Shown here piece by piece: positions 8,144 to 17,199 of a stretch of DNA of 64,000 nt. Below the pieces are notes generated by a model. The model saw only the letters and a program-made list of their open reading frames with translations, had not been told where the DNA came from and did no database searches. The position numbers were made by a program, and so were the translations under genes. Within the stretch, counting starts at the first letter, position 1, and each line of letters opens with the position of its first letter. The stretch is from Streptomyces sp. NRRL F-4489 (GTDB taxonomy: Bacteria > Actinomycetota > Actinomycetes > Streptomycetales > Streptomycetaceae), in the NCBI RefSeq assembly GCF_001509485.1, contig NZ_LLZI01000001.1:1-64000 (forward strand). Reading direction: 5' to 3'.

Positions 8144-9058
8144 ATGAAGGCAGTGGTGATGGACTCCTACGGCACGCCCGATGTGCTGCGGGTGGCGGAG
8201 ATTCCCGATCCGCAGGCCGCGGCGGGCCAGGTGCGGGTGCGGATCAAGGCGGCGGGGCTGAACCCGATCGACGCCAAGATCCGCCGCGGGGAGTTCGACG
8301 CCGTGTACGACATCTCCTTTCCCCAGCAGCTCGGCAACGAGTTCGCCGGCGTGGTGGACCAGGTCGGCGAGGAGGCGGACGGGTTCGCGGCCGGGGACGA
8401 GGTGATCGGCTTTGTCGACATGGCCGCGTACGCGCAGTACGTCGTGGTCCCGGCCGAGAACGTCACCCGCAAGCCGCAAGGGCTTGCCTGGGAGACGGCC
8501 GCCGTGACCGGCGCGGTCGGCCAGGCGGCGTACCACGCGCTGCGCACGCTCGGGGTGACGGCCGGGGAGACGGTGCTCGTCCACGGCGCGGCCGGCGGGG
8601 TGGGCGGCGTGGCGGTGCAGCTCGCCCGTGCCTGGGGCGCCACGGTGATCGGCACCGCGCGCGAGGACAACCACGACTACGTCCGCTCCCTCGGCGCCAC
8701 CCCCGTCAGCTACGGCGAGGGCCTGGAGCGGCGGGTGCGGGCCCTGGCCCCCGAGGGCGTGGACGCCGCGCTGGACCTGACCGGGACCGAGGAAGCGATC
8801 ACCGCCTCACTCGCCGTCACCCGCGACACCAAGCGCATCGTGACACTGGTCAGCCCGCCGCTCGCGCAGCGGTACGGCATCACCATGATGTTCGGCACCC
8901 GCTCCGCCGCGACCGTCGCCCAGGTCGCCGAACTGTCCGCCCGCGGCGAGCTGCGGCTGCCGGTCGCCCACCGCTACCCCCTCGCGGCAATCGCCGAGGC
9001 GCACCAGGCACTGGAGGCCGGCGGCCGGCGCGGCAAGCTCGTCCTCACCCTGGACTGA
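8144..9058 (+). CDS. NADP-dependent zinc-free MDR oxidoreductase (quinone reductase type)
   Basis: This protein of about 304 residues has the medium-chain dehydrogenase fold. The N-terminal GroES-like domain (KAVVMDSYGTPDVL to about residue 120) lacks the zinc ligands of alcohol dehydrogenases. A Rossmann domain follows with VLVHGAAGGVGGVAVQLA near residue 145. Such enzymes use NADPH to reduce quinones or enones. The ATG at 8144 has AGGTGG nine bases upstream; a GTG at 8132 would add four residues. It is divergent from the LysR gene, and a dioxygenase-like gene follows 120 bases later on the same strand. Confidence 0.9.
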   Translation: MKAVVMDSYGTPDVLRVAEIPDPQAAAGQVRVRIKAAGLNPIDAKIRRGEFDAVYDISFPQQLGNEFAGVVDQVGEEADGFAAGDEVIGFVDMAAYAQYVVVPAENVTRKPQGLAWETAAVTGAVGQAAYHALRTLGVTAGETVLVHGAAGGVGGVAVQLARAWGATVIGTAREDNHDYVRSLGATPVSYGEGLERRVRALAPEGVDAALDLTGTEEAITASLAVTRDTKRIVTLVSPPLAQRYGITMMFGTRSAATVAQVAELSARGELRLPVAHRYPLAAIAEAHQALEAGGRRGKLVLTLD

Positions 9059-9178
9059 ACCCCGCTGCGCGCCACGATCCGCCGGCGGGCCGGACACCGC
9101 CCCGCCGCCCCCTTCCACCCTCCTGCACAGCACGGCACGGGGTTGCCCGCGCCGGTGCCCCTCACCCATGGAGCCGAC

Positions 9179-10300
9179 ATGTACGCCAAGCACACCCAGG
9201 GCCGCATCGCGCGCCAGGCCCACACCACGGTGCCCGAGGGCACCTACGAGGAACACCACGCCCGCCAGGGATTCGAGGGCGAGGTCTCCCAGCTCTACCA
9301 CGCACACCCCACCACCGACTGGCTTCGGGTCGAGGGCCCGATCCGGCCGCGCGGTATCCAGCTCACCGACGTCCCCGCCGCCGACGAGCACGACGAGCGC
9401 GCCCTGCCCACGGTACTGATGTTCAACCAGGACATCACCCTCGCGGTGTCCAAGCGCACCGCACCGATGCCGTACTACGTCCGCAACGCCGACGGCGACA
9501 CCCTGCTGCTCACTCAGGCAGGCCACGGCACCCTCGTAACCGACTACGGCACGCTCGCGTACGGACCGCTGGAATACCTGGTCATCCCGAAGGGCACCAA
9601 CTACCGCATCGTCCCCGCTTCCAACGAACTGCACGTGACCTATGTGATGGAGACCCGGGATCCCCTCACGCTGCCCGAGCGGGGTCCCCTGGGCCACTTC
9701 CTGCCCTTCGACCGGGGCGTCCTGGACGTCCCCCGCCTCGACGCCGGCCTTCCCGTCCCCTCCGCGCAGAACGCGGACGGCGAGTGGGAGGTCCTCGTCA
9801 AGCGCGGCGGTGAACTGTCGTCGATCTTCTACGCCTTCGACCCCGCCGACGTCCAGGGCTGGACGGGCAGCCTGGCGCCGTTCCGGCTCCGCCTGGCCGA
9901 CATCCGCCCCCTCACTTCCGAGCGGCTGGACGTCCCGCCCATGACGCACGCCACCTTCCAGGCCGGGGACAACTGGATCGTCACCATGGCGCCGCGCCCG
10001 ACCCAGACAGCACCGGACGCCGAACGCGCCCAGCCCTTCCACCGCAACGTCGACTACGACGAGGTCATCGTCCCCCTCGGCTCCCCCGACGCAGGCGGGG
10101 CCGGCCCCACGCCGGGGCTGGCGAGCATCACCCCGGCCGGCATGAACCACGGCCCCAACCAGGCCCGCATGGCCGCGCAGCGCGACCGGCTCCCGATCTA
10201 CGTGTGGAACATCGACACCATCCGCCCCCTGCACTACACCGACGCCTTCGAAGCCGGCGAAACCCCCGACTTCGCCCGCCACGAAAGCTACCGCGGCTGA
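9179..10300 (+). CDS. hmgA: homogentisate 1,2-dioxygenase-like protein
   Basis: This 373-residue protein resembles actinobacterial homogentisate 1,2-dioxygenases, non-heme iron enzymes that open the ring in tyrosine and phenylalanine breakdown. Recognisable stretches are FNQDITLAVSKRT, the cupin-like YGPLEYLVIPKGTNYRIV and the late HRNVDYDEVIVPLGSP segment. The start at 9179 is preferred because GGAG lies six bases upstream; a frame from 9143 has no ribosome site. No other tyrosine-catabolism genes are adjacent, so the true substrate could be a related aromatic compound. The upstream MDR reductase may act with it. Confidence 0.75.
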   Translation: MYAKHTQGRIARQAHTTVPEGTYEEHHARQGFEGEVSQLYHAHPTTDWLRVEGPIRPRGIQLTDVPAADEHDERALPTVLMFNQDITLAVSKRTAPMPYYVRNADGDTLLLTQAGHGTLVTDYGTLAYGPLEYLVIPKGTNYRIVPASNELHVTYVMETRDPLTLPERGPLGHFLPFDRGVLDVPRLDAGLPVPSAQNADGEWEVLVKRGGELSSIFYAFDPADVQGWTGSLAPFRLRLADIRPLTSERLDVPPMTHATFQAGDNWIVTMAPRPTQTAPDAERAQPFHRNVDYDEVIVPLGSPDAGGAGPTPGLASITPAGMNHGPNQARMAAQRDRLPIYVWNIDTIRPLHYTDAFEAGETPDFARHESYRG

Positions 10301-11027
10301 CCCAGCCGCCACCCTCCCCGGCGTACCCAACCCACGCCCGCCCCTCGGGAGCGCCGACCCACCCGCCGGCCCCGGGGGCCCGCGGCCGTCCGGGACCCAG
10401 GAGCCCGCGGGGCGCCGCCTCACGAGGCGGTGGGGCGGGCCCGGTAGGCGGCGGACTTGGCCCGGGAGGAACAGCCGGCCGAGCAGAACCGGCACGAGCC
10501 GTTGCGGGCCAGCGGGGGATCGCCGCCTCATCCCCTCGAATCCAGTCACCTTCGAGAGCGGAACCGACAGCCCGCTACCAGCTCTCGGTGATGGAGGCCA
10601 AGATCCGGACCGTGCACGGACCAGCGGGACGCCGGCAACAGCTCCGTCCACCGTTTCAGCAGCTCAGCACCACCACGATCACTGCACCACCAGCAGACCA
10701 AGAACCTGCTGGTCTCCTACTCACCGAAGAAGCTGGGCTTCTTCTAACCAAACACGAGGCAGGCGCCTGACCTGGGCTTTTACCGGTCCGCCAGGCGCCT
10801 TCCGCTCGTACCGCGCAGACCAGGGACCTGTTTACGCCTTAACTCCCAGTCCCTCCCCCTGCTCTCCCGCTCCTGACCAGCCGTTCCGGACCAGTCGCGG
10901 ACCAACTCCGACTCACCCCCGCAGGCGCCCCTCCCCGACTGGCGCGGTCCCAGGGCCGCTTGGCCAGACCGGAGACGGGTTCGGTGCGGGTCAGAGGTAC
11001 TGGCGTACTTCCTTACCCGCGGACAGA
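10301..11027. other. non-coding stretch with gene fragments and hairpins
   Basis: There is no intact gene. On the minus strand, 10420-10523 encodes a 34-residue cysteine-bearing fragment (NGSCRFCSAGCSSRAKSAAY then RARPTAS and a stop) with an in-frame stop just upstream. It looks like the zinc-finger tail of a lost gene of unknown family. At 10689-10713 ACCAGCAG and CTGCTGGT form a hairpin. A longer stem-loop at 10760-10801 is listed separately. Confidence 0.5.
10760..10801. terminator. 9-bp stem-loop, terminator-like, repeated elsewhere
   Basis: AGGCGCCTG at 10761-10769 and CAGGCGCCT at 10792-10800 are perfect inverted repeats around a 22-base loop. A very similar stem-loop occurs at 47713-47755. 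No intact gene ends here, so it may be the leftover terminator of a lost gene. Confidence 0.45.
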
Positions 11028-11135
11028 GTTGCCGGCCTCGTTACGGAACAGCCGTCCGTCAGGCGCCACCCCGAACCGTTCGACGTGCGCACGGAGCATG
11101 CGCACGAACCCCGGCGGGCGCACCCTGGATGCGCG
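11020..11135 (-). pseudogene. tyrosine integrase fragment
   Basis: The minus strand reads PPGFVRMLRAHVERFGVAPD then GRLFRNEAGN. This is the segment between the two catalytic arginine blocks of Streptomyces phage/ICE-type tyrosine recombinases, where the family pattern is LLRxHIxxxGxAPDGRLFRN. The frame meets a stop right after NEAGNSVRG, and neither the active-site Arg-His-Arg nor the Tyr is present. It is a short relic of an integrated element, distinct from the C-terminal integrase relic near 18.7 kb. Confidence 0.5.
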
Positions 11136-11252
11136 ACAAACCGAATCCCCGAGGGGCTGACGCGACGTCAGTCATGGCTGTATGGCTGTATGGCTGTGCG
11201 GACCGTCGGTCCCGGTACCGGCGGCGTTCGCGCAATGCGGTGCGCTTTTCGG

Positions 11253-12209
11253 TCAGGGGGTCAGCTCGCGGGTGCGCTGTGCGGCCGCGCGGTGTTCAGT
11301 GGAGGTCAGTCCGCGGCAGCGCTTGAAGGCGACGCTGAGGGCGAAGGTGTTGGAGTAGCCGACCTGCCGGGCGATGGCGCCCACGGTGGCGTCGGTGTCG
11401 CGGAGCAGGTCGGCGGCCAGGGCGGTGCGCCAGGAGGCCAGGTAGGACATGGGAGGTTGACCGACGTGCTGGGTGAAGCGGCGCGCCAGTCCTGAGCGGG
11501 AGGCGCCGGCCTTGGCCGCGAGGGTCGCCACCGTCCACGGATGGGCGGGGTGCTCGTGCATCAGGCGGAGCGCCGCCGCCACGACGGGATCGTCCCCCGT
11601 GCGGTACCACGCGGGGGCCTGGTGGTGCGGGCGGTCGAACCAGGCGCGCAGCGTGGAGACGAGCAGCAGGTCCAGCAGGCGGTCCGGGACGGTCTGCTGG
11701 CCCGGCCGGTCGCGGCGGAGTTCCGTGGCGACGAGGGCGAGCAGCGTGGGGTCGCTGTCTTCCTCGGGCACGACGAGGACAGCCGGCAGGGCGTCCAGCA
11801 GCCGGTCACTGATGCCGGTGCGGCCCTCGTAGGCGCCGCTGATCAGGGAGACCGAACCGGCGTCGCCGACACCGCAGGTGCGCGGGTCGGTCCCGGGCTC
11901 GCCGCCGGCGGTGGCGCGGGTGGTGCTGGCGCAGTAGTCCGCGCTGGTGATGGTGTGCCGGGGCGGTACGGCCGGGTTCTCCGCGACGGTGTAGGGGGCG
12001 GGGCCGCGCAGCACGGCGATATCGCCGGCGTCGAGGTGGAACGGCTCGCCGTGGGCGGGCGTGATCCAGACGTGGCCGTCGAGTGCGGCGGCCAGGGTGA
12101 GCTGGGCGCCGCTGGCAAAGCGTAGGGACAGCTGCGGGCTCATAACCGTCCGGGTGAAGACGGCACCGCGGGCGCGTACCCCGTCCAGCAGATTCGCTAA
12201 CGTGTCCAC
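11253..12209 (-). CDS. AraC-family regulator with cupin sensor domain
   Basis: This 318-residue protein has an N-terminal cupin-type ligand domain (about residues 5-190, with HLDAGDIAVLRGPAPYTVAE). A C-terminal AraC double helix-turn-helix follows at about residues 215-310 (WTVATLAAKAGASRSGLARR and VGAIARQVGYSNTFALSVAF). It is divergent from an NmrA-like gene at 12290, which is the usual target arrangement for this subfamily in Streptomyces. The ligand is unknown. Confidence 0.9.
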   Translation of the reverse strand: MDTLANLLDGVRARGAVFTRTVMSPQLSLRFASGAQLTLAAALDGHVWITPAHGEPFHLDAGDIAVLRGPAPYTVAENPAVPPRHTITSADYCASTTRATAGGEPGTDPRTCGVGDAGSVSLISGAYEGRTGISDRLLDALPAVLVVPEEDSDPTLLALVATELRRDRPGQQTVPDRLLDLLLVSTLRAWFDRPHHQAPAWYRTGDDPVVAAALRLMHEHPAHPWTVATLAAKAGASRSGLARRFTQHVGQPPMSYLASWRTALAADLLRDTDATVGAIARQVGYSNTFALSVAFKRCRGLTSTEHRAAAQRTRELTP

Positions 12210-12289
12210 CCCTCCACGGTAGACGGCCGGACATCGATCCGGGCGTCTGAGCCATGGTTACCGTGCCTTCGGGGAGCTTTAGTTGCCAT

Positions 12290-13141
12290 ATGACTGAGCA
12301 TCCGATTCTGATCACCGGTGGTACGGGCAAGGTCGGCGGGCGGGCCGCGGCTCAACTGCGGGCCAAGGGCGTGGCGGTCCGTGTGGGGTCGCGTTCCGGC
12401 GAGCCGCGGTTCGACTGGGAGGACGAGAGCACCTGGGACGCCGCCCTGGCGGGCGTTCAGAAGGTCTTCCTGGTACCGCACGACGGTGCCCTGCTGACCC
12501 GCCCGTTCGTGCGACGCGCCAAGGAGCTGGGCGTCGAGCGGGTCGTCCTGCTCTCCGGCCGCGGCGCGGACGTCCCTGGTTACGCCAGTGAGGACGGCAT
12601 CGCCGGCAAGACCCATATCGACGGTGAGGACGCCGTCCGCACCAGCGGCCTGGACTTCACCGTCGTGCGCCCCGCCTGGTTCGCCCAGAACTTCAGCGAG
12701 GGCTTCTTCCGCGACGCTGTCCTGGCCGGTGAACTGCGCCTGCCCGCCGGGGACGGCGCGGCCGGCTTCGTCGACGCCGAGGACATCGCCGCCGTCGCCG
12801 TCGCCGCCCTGACCGAGGACACCCACTCGGGCCGGACCTACGAGCTGTCCGGCCCCAGCGCGCTGACCCTCACCGAGGTCGTGGAGCTGATTTCGCAGGC
12901 CACCGGCCGTACCGTCCGCTATGTCTCCCTCTCCGAGGAGGACTTCATCGCCGAACTCGTCGCCGAGGGCTGGCCCAAGGCCGACGCCCAGGACTACGCC
13001 GACTCCATCGGCCCGATCCGCCGCAATATGGACAGCCACCTCTCCGACGGCGTCCAGACCGCCCTGGGCCGCCCGCCCCGCCCCTTCAGCCAGTTCGTCA
13101 CCGAGGCCGGGGCCGCCGGCGCCTGGCGCGAAGCCGAGTAA
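12290..13141 (+). CDS. NmrA-like NAD(P)-binding protein
   Basis: This protein of 283 residues begins with a Rossmann motif, ILITGGTGKVGGRAAAQLRA. It continues as an atypical short-chain dehydrogenase of the NmrA type without the YxxxK catalytic pair. Members act as NAD(P)H-linked reductases or redox sensors. The ATG at 12290 is preferred because the family begins there and GGGGAG lies upstream; an ATG at 12254 would add 12 unconserved residues. It is divergent from the AraC gene. Confidence 0.85.
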   Translation: MTEHPILITGGTGKVGGRAAAQLRAKGVAVRVGSRSGEPRFDWEDESTWDAALAGVQKVFLVPHDGALLTRPFVRRAKELGVERVVLLSGRGADVPGYASEDGIAGKTHIDGEDAVRTSGLDFTVVRPAWFAQNFSEGFFRDAVLAGELRLPAGDGAAGFVDAEDIAAVAVAALTEDTHSGRTYELSGPSALTLTEVVELISQATGRTVRYVSLSEEDFIAELVAEGWPKADAQDYADSIGPIRRNMDSHLSDGVQTALGRPPRPFSQFVTEAGAAGAWREAE

Positions 13142-13163
13142 CGACGTGACGGCGTGACAGCGC

Positions 13164-13705
13164 GTGGTGGGCCTCGGTTTCGCGGGGGCGATCGCCGCCC
13201 GCGAGCTGCGGGTGAAGGGGCTCAACCCCCTTCTGCTGGAGGCCCGCGGCCGGATCGGCGGCCGCACCTGGACCGATACCTTCGCCAACCAGCCGGTGGA
13301 GATGGGCGGGCAGTTCATCGACGAGTCGCAGCCGCTGATCACCACCGAGCTGAAGCGCTACAACATCGCCACCGCGACGGGCCTGGCCCCGGCCAAGGCG
13401 ATCATGCCGTCCCCGAAGGGCCCCGCGCCGTTCTCCCTCGCCGACCTCCAGACCCGGCAGGGAGCCTTGCTGGAGCGGCTCTTCGACGGATCGCAGAGGT
13501 ACTTCCCGGACCCCAACAACCCGCTCGCGCGCGCCGATCTGCTCCGCGAGATCGACACCCTCACGGTGCGCCGGCGCCTGGACCAGCTCAAGCTCGGGGC
13601 CGACGACGAGAGCTGGCTCAGCGGCATCACCGCCGGGCAGTCCGGCGGATCGAGCACCTACGGTGCCTACTCCTCGCCGGCCCAGTGGTGGTCGTCTTCG
13701 GTCAC
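13164..13705 (+). pseudogene. truncated FAD-dependent amine oxidase
   Basis: The frame reads VVGLGFAGAIAARELRVKGL then LLEARGRIGGRTW and MGGQFIDESQP. These are the first FAD-binding parts of a flavin monoamine oxidase. The very N-terminus is short, and there is no good start with a ribosome site. After GGSSTYGAYSSPAQWW near residue 180 the homology stops, where about 270 more residues are expected. The frame then runs into unrelated sequence and overlaps the convergent gene's end. I read it as a deletion remnant, possibly paralogous to the intact amine oxidase at 15603. Confidence 0.7.
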
Positions 13706-13761
13706 AGAAACTGAGCCAGAGCCCGTTTCCCCGTACCGAGCCAGCCCCCCGTCCTGGCACG

Positions 13762-14823
13762 TCAGGGCATGCCTGTTCGGACATCCGTGAGGTGTGCGTA
13801 GGCGTGCTGGGCCCGGGGTGTCTGGCCGTGGACCAGGTGGAATGCGGCCTCACCCATCAGCCGGGCCGCCGTGGTGTCCGACCCCATGGCCCGGGCGCCG
13901 GATGCCGCGAGGCACGCGGCGGCGCTGCGCAGTGCCAGGTCGACGACGGCCGCGCGGGTCGCGAGCCGTTCCTCGATCGCTTCGTGAGCCGGTCGCGTGT
14001 CGATCAGACCGTACGCGTGACCGCGAAGCCGGTCGGCAAGGAGCGTCGCGTGGTCGGCCCAGCCCTTGAACGCCTCGTACCGGCCGAGGTACCGGGTGGT
14101 CGCCCGCAGATGGCCGAACACGGCGGGGTGGGTGTTGGCGTTGTGGTGGAGGTAGGTGTTCAGCCAGTCCTCGTGCCGGGCCGTGCTCACGACCTGGTCC
14201 CGTGTGACGGCCACGCTGTGAAGGTCCACGGCCACCGCGTGGGTGGCCGCCATGCTCCACAGGGTGTGCCGGTGCACCGCCTGGGGCGCGTCCAGGTCCT
14301 CGGACGGGAGCAGGGCGAACAGGACGCGGTCGTCGGGGGCGACCGCGCCGACCAGGACGACGTCGGCCAGCCCCCAGCCGGTGAGCCAGGGGATGCGGCC
14401 GTTCAGCGTCCAGCCGCCGTACCGGCCGGGTGTGGCGGTGATGGCGGGCGGGCCGGGGCGGGCGAGGTGGGAGATCGCGTGGCCGCTGAGCGTCCGGCCG
14501 GTGAGCAGGGGGGTGAGCCAGCGGTCGCGGAGGATCCGGTTGTCGCTGGCGGCGACTGCTCTGACGGGCTGGTGATGTTGGGCGTAGACGAACCAGGTGG
14601 CGCCGTCGGCCGCCGAGACGATCTCAGTGGCGCGCCGGAGCAGAGCCGGGTTCCGGGTCGCCAGGCCGAGGGCACCGGACGCGCCGAGGGCGTCCAGGTG
14701 GCTGCGGGGGACCCCGTCCCGTGCGGTCCGGTCGGCGCTGGGGCTCAGCAGCTCGTCGGCGACACGAGACGTCTCGGACAGCACCTCGGCGTCGGAAGGC
14801 CGAGGTGCGGGGGAGCCGACCAT
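13762..14823 (-). CDS. acyl-CoA dehydrogenase-like flavoprotein
   Basis: This 353-residue protein has the layout of the acyl-CoA dehydrogenase superfamily: a helical N-terminal domain, a middle beta domain (GRYGGWTLNGRIPWLTGWGL, typical of the FAD/substrate strand) and a C-terminal four-helix bundle. Members include oxidases and FADH2-dependent monooxygenases of secondary metabolism as well as beta-oxidation enzymes. The usual catalytic Glu is not obvious, so a non-canonical role is likely. The ATG at 14823 overlaps the stop of the upstream gene (TGATG), so translation is coupled. Confidence 0.7.
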   Translation of the reverse strand: MVGSPAPRPSDAEVLSETSRVADELLSPSADRTARDGVPRSHLDALGASGALGLATRNPALLRRATEIVSAADGATWFVYAQHHQPVRAVAASDNRILRDRWLTPLLTGRTLSGHAISHLARPGPPAITATPGRYGGWTLNGRIPWLTGWGLADVVLVGAVAPDDRVLFALLPSEDLDAPQAVHRHTLWSMAATHAVAVDLHSVAVTRDQVVSTARHEDWLNTYLHHNANTHPAVFGHLRATTRYLGRYEAFKGWADHATLLADRLRGHAYGLIDTRPAHEAIEERLATRAAVVDLALRSAAACLAASGARAMGSDTTAARLMGEAAFHLVHGQTPRAQHAYAHLTDVRTGMP

Positions 14824-15491
14824 CAAGCGGCTGCCGCGCCGGCCAGCGCGGTGAACTTCTCCCCAAGGGGCCTGATGATGTTGCGTTCGACCTCGTAGTA
14901 GCTGGTCAGCTCCGTCATTGGGGCGCGGCGCAGGTGCCAGCGGCCGGTGAGGTTGCAGCCGATGTCGCGGCCGGCGAACGTGCCGGTGGCCCAGCCGTCC
15001 TTCTCGTCGTCCAGGGTGCGTTCGACGCGGAAGTAGTTGAACAGGCTGTTGACGGTGGTGCGGACGGTCTCGTGCGGGTCTTCCGGGCGGGCGTCCGCGA
15101 CGCCGAACCAGCATTCGGGCCCGTCGGCGTCCTTGACGTAGGCGTCGTTGAATCCCAGCCACGGCCAGACGAAGGCGATGAGGCCGGCCTTGTCGGTGGG
15201 ACAGTCGTCGGCCGGACAGTCCGCCGGGATGCGCTCGGGGTCGATGTAGAAACGGCCGAGCCAGGTGGGCAGCCAGAGGTAGAAGGGGTAGGAGCTGTTG
15301 TCGGAGAGCAGGTAGCTGTTGGCGTTGGAGTGCAGTTCGTTTCCGGCCACGGGCGTGAGGCGAACGCCGTACTCCGGTATCGCGAAGCGAACGTTGATGA
15401 CCTCGTAGAAGGCGCGGATGTCCCGGAAGTATTCGGACAGCGCGTCATAGGCGGAAGGCGCTTGGGCGAGTACGTCGGGCCTGAAGATCAC
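14823..15491 (-). CDS. unknown conserved-looking protein of 222 residues
   Basis: I do not recognise this protein. It is rich in aromatic residues (many Tyr, Trp and Phe), acidic, and contains two close cysteines (PADCPADDCP near residue 92). There is no signal peptide or membrane helix. It overlaps the acyl-CoA-dehydrogenase-like gene by one base and is divergent from the amine oxidase gene 111 bases away. The layout suggests a functional unit with these neighbours, perhaps binding or tailoring an amine-derived intermediate. Confidence 0.7.
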   Translation of the reverse strand: MIFRPDVLAQAPSAYDALSEYFRDIRAFYEVINVRFAIPEYGVRLTPVAGNELHSNANSYLLSDNSSYPFYLWLPTWLGRFYIDPERIPADCPADDCPTDKAGLIAFVWPWLGFNDAYVKDADGPECWFGVADARPEDPHETVRTTVNSLFNYFRVERTLDDEKDGWATGTFAGRDIGCNLTGRWHLRRAPMTELTSYYEVERNIIRPLGEKFTALAGAAAA

Positions 15492-15602
15492 ACAGTCTCC
15501 CGTTGTCGCGACGGTCGCTTGATTCGTTCACCCGATGTTCCATGTCGGGGGTGGAGCGGTAAAGAGTGAGACATCTGATTGGCTCGAACCGGCGGGGTGC
15601 GC

Positions 15603-17141
15603 ATGGGCGGGGTGGTCGTGATCGGCGCGGGTGTGGGTGGGTGTTACACCGCCTTCCGGCTGGCCGTGGGCTCGCGGGAGGTGACGCTGTACGCGAGCGG
15701 GCACCGGGTGGGCGGCCGGATCTGGTCCGTCCCAGTGCGCGGTGGGGGGTGGGCGGAACTGGGTGCCATGCGCTTGAACACGGAAGCCGCTCCGGTGATG
15801 GCGCTGCTGAAACACCTGGGGCTGGCCGGCGCGCTGGTCCCCTTCTCTTTCGGACGGCCGGAAAATGTGGTGCGGACGCGCGGCGTATTACTGAGACAGC
15901 GGGATTTCGCCCATCCGACTCGCATTCCGTACCGATTGGGAAAACGGGAACGGGGATCGAATGCGGACGAACTGACGCTTCTGGCCGTCGAGTCGGTGGT
16001 GCCGGGATTCGGACGGCTGCGGGAGGAGTACCACCGGGCGGTTCGGGAGGGCCGGGACGCTGACGCGGCGTCGGTGCGAGCCCGCTATCGGTCCGCACAC
16101 GGGGCGGCGCTGGTCCAGGGCGAACCCTTGGTGGAGGTCTCCTGGCCGCGGGTCCTCGCGTCGGCGCTGAGCCCCGAGGCGTTACGGCTCGTCGCCGACA
16201 CCGACGGGTACGACCTGCACCCGGGTGGCGCGGCGGCCTGGATCGACGTGCTGTTCCGGACACCGCCGCGGGCCCGGTACGTCACGCTCTCCTGCGGCAT
16301 GGAGGCTCTCCCCAGGGCTCTGCACACCCGGTTCGAGGAAGCCGGGGGCCGTACGCGCCGGGGCCGCCGGCTGTGCCGGATCGACCGTGCGGGCGGGACC
16401 GGCGGAACCTACGAGCTGACCTTCGCCGTCGAGGACCAGGCCGGCCGGGACACCGGCCGACGTGAGCGAGTCCGGGCCCGGACGGTGGTGCTGGCGCTGC
16501 CGCAAGGCGCCCTGCGGCGCATCGAGACCGGGCCCGGGGTGTTCGGACCCTCCTGGGCCGAGGACCTGGAAGCCGTCGAGCCGGTGCGCGCCGCGAAACT
16601 GTTCCTCGCGTACGACGAGCCGTGGTGGCGCGCGTGCGGCCTGCGAGCCGGGCGCAGCACCACCGATCTGGGGCTCCGGCAGGTGTGGTACGAACCAGGA
16701 GGGGCGTCGAGGCTGCTGCTGGCCGCGTACCCCACCGGTCCGTCCGCATCGCTCTGGGACCGCTTCGGAACAGGCCCCGCACTGGGCGAGCCGGCGAGCG
16801 GAGCCATGTTCGACGGCGGCCCGCCCGCCACCGCCGCGGCCGTCGCCCACGCACACCGGCTGCTGTGCCGCATGCACGGAGTACAGGCTCCGCCGCCGGT
16901 GGCGGCCTGTTGGCAGGACTGGGGGCGCCACCCCCACTCGGGAGCCTGGCACGTGTGGCGGACCGGGCGGGACACCGAGCGGGTCGCGGCGCGCATGCGG
17001 GCCCCCTCACCCGGAGGTTCCCTGCACGTGGTCAGCGACTGCTGGACCGAGGACCCCGGTTCGGTACCCGGCGCGCTCGGCTGCGCCGAGCAGGTTCTGC
17101 AGGCGCACCTCGGCCTGTCCCCGCCGCCCTGGTCCTCATGA
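15603..17141 (+). CDS. FAD-dependent amine / L-amino-acid oxidase
   Basis: This 512-residue protein has the N-terminal FAD fingerprint VVVIGAGVGGCYTAFRLA and the second motif GHRVGGRIW, and later GGWAELGAMR. This is the flavin amine oxidase family, which oxidises amines or L-amino acids to imines with hydrogen peroxide formation. A late SPGGSLHVVSDCWTED segment precedes the end, in the position of the family's second FAD contact. The ATG at 15603 is taken as start; a TTG at 15579 would add eight residues. The methylthioribose kinase gene follows 58 bases later on the same strand. Confidence 0.85.
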   Translation: MGGVVVIGAGVGGCYTAFRLAVGSREVTLYASGHRVGGRIWSVPVRGGGWAELGAMRLNTEAAPVMALLKHLGLAGALVPFSFGRPENVVRTRGVLLRQRDFAHPTRIPYRLGKRERGSNADELTLLAVESVVPGFGRLREEYHRAVREGRDADAASVRARYRSAHGAALVQGEPLVEVSWPRVLASALSPEALRLVADTDGYDLHPGGAAAWIDVLFRTPPRARYVTLSCGMEALPRALHTRFEEAGGRTRRGRRLCRIDRAGGTGGTYELTFAVEDQAGRDTGRRERVRARTVVLALPQGALRRIETGPGVFGPSWAEDLEAVEPVRAAKLFLAYDEPWWRACGLRAGRSTTDLGLRQVWYEPGGASRLLLAAYPTGPSASLWDRFGTGPALGEPASGAMFDGGPPATAAAVAHAHRLLCRMHGVQAPPPVAACWQDWGRHPHSGAWHVWRTGRDTERVAARMRAPSPGGSLHVVSDCWTEDPGSVPGALGCAEQVLQAHLGLSPPPWSS

Positions 17142-17199
17142 CCCCCGCGCGCTCACCGCTGCCCAAGGCTCCGATCGAGTCCTCGCCACAGGAGTACAG

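Noticed and set aside
8807..10651. 614-codon minus-strand frame opposite the MDR and dioxygenase genes
   Set aside because: It is antisense to two well-supported genes and has no motif or ribosome site.
10301..11252. tRNA gene as attachment site for the integrase relics
   Set aside because: I looked for a cloverleaf and the TTCRA arm on both strands and found none in the gap.
12197..13345. 382-codon minus-strand frame opposite the NmrA-like gene
   Set aside because: The plus-strand NmrA-like Rossmann motif is clear, so the antisense frame is a shadow.
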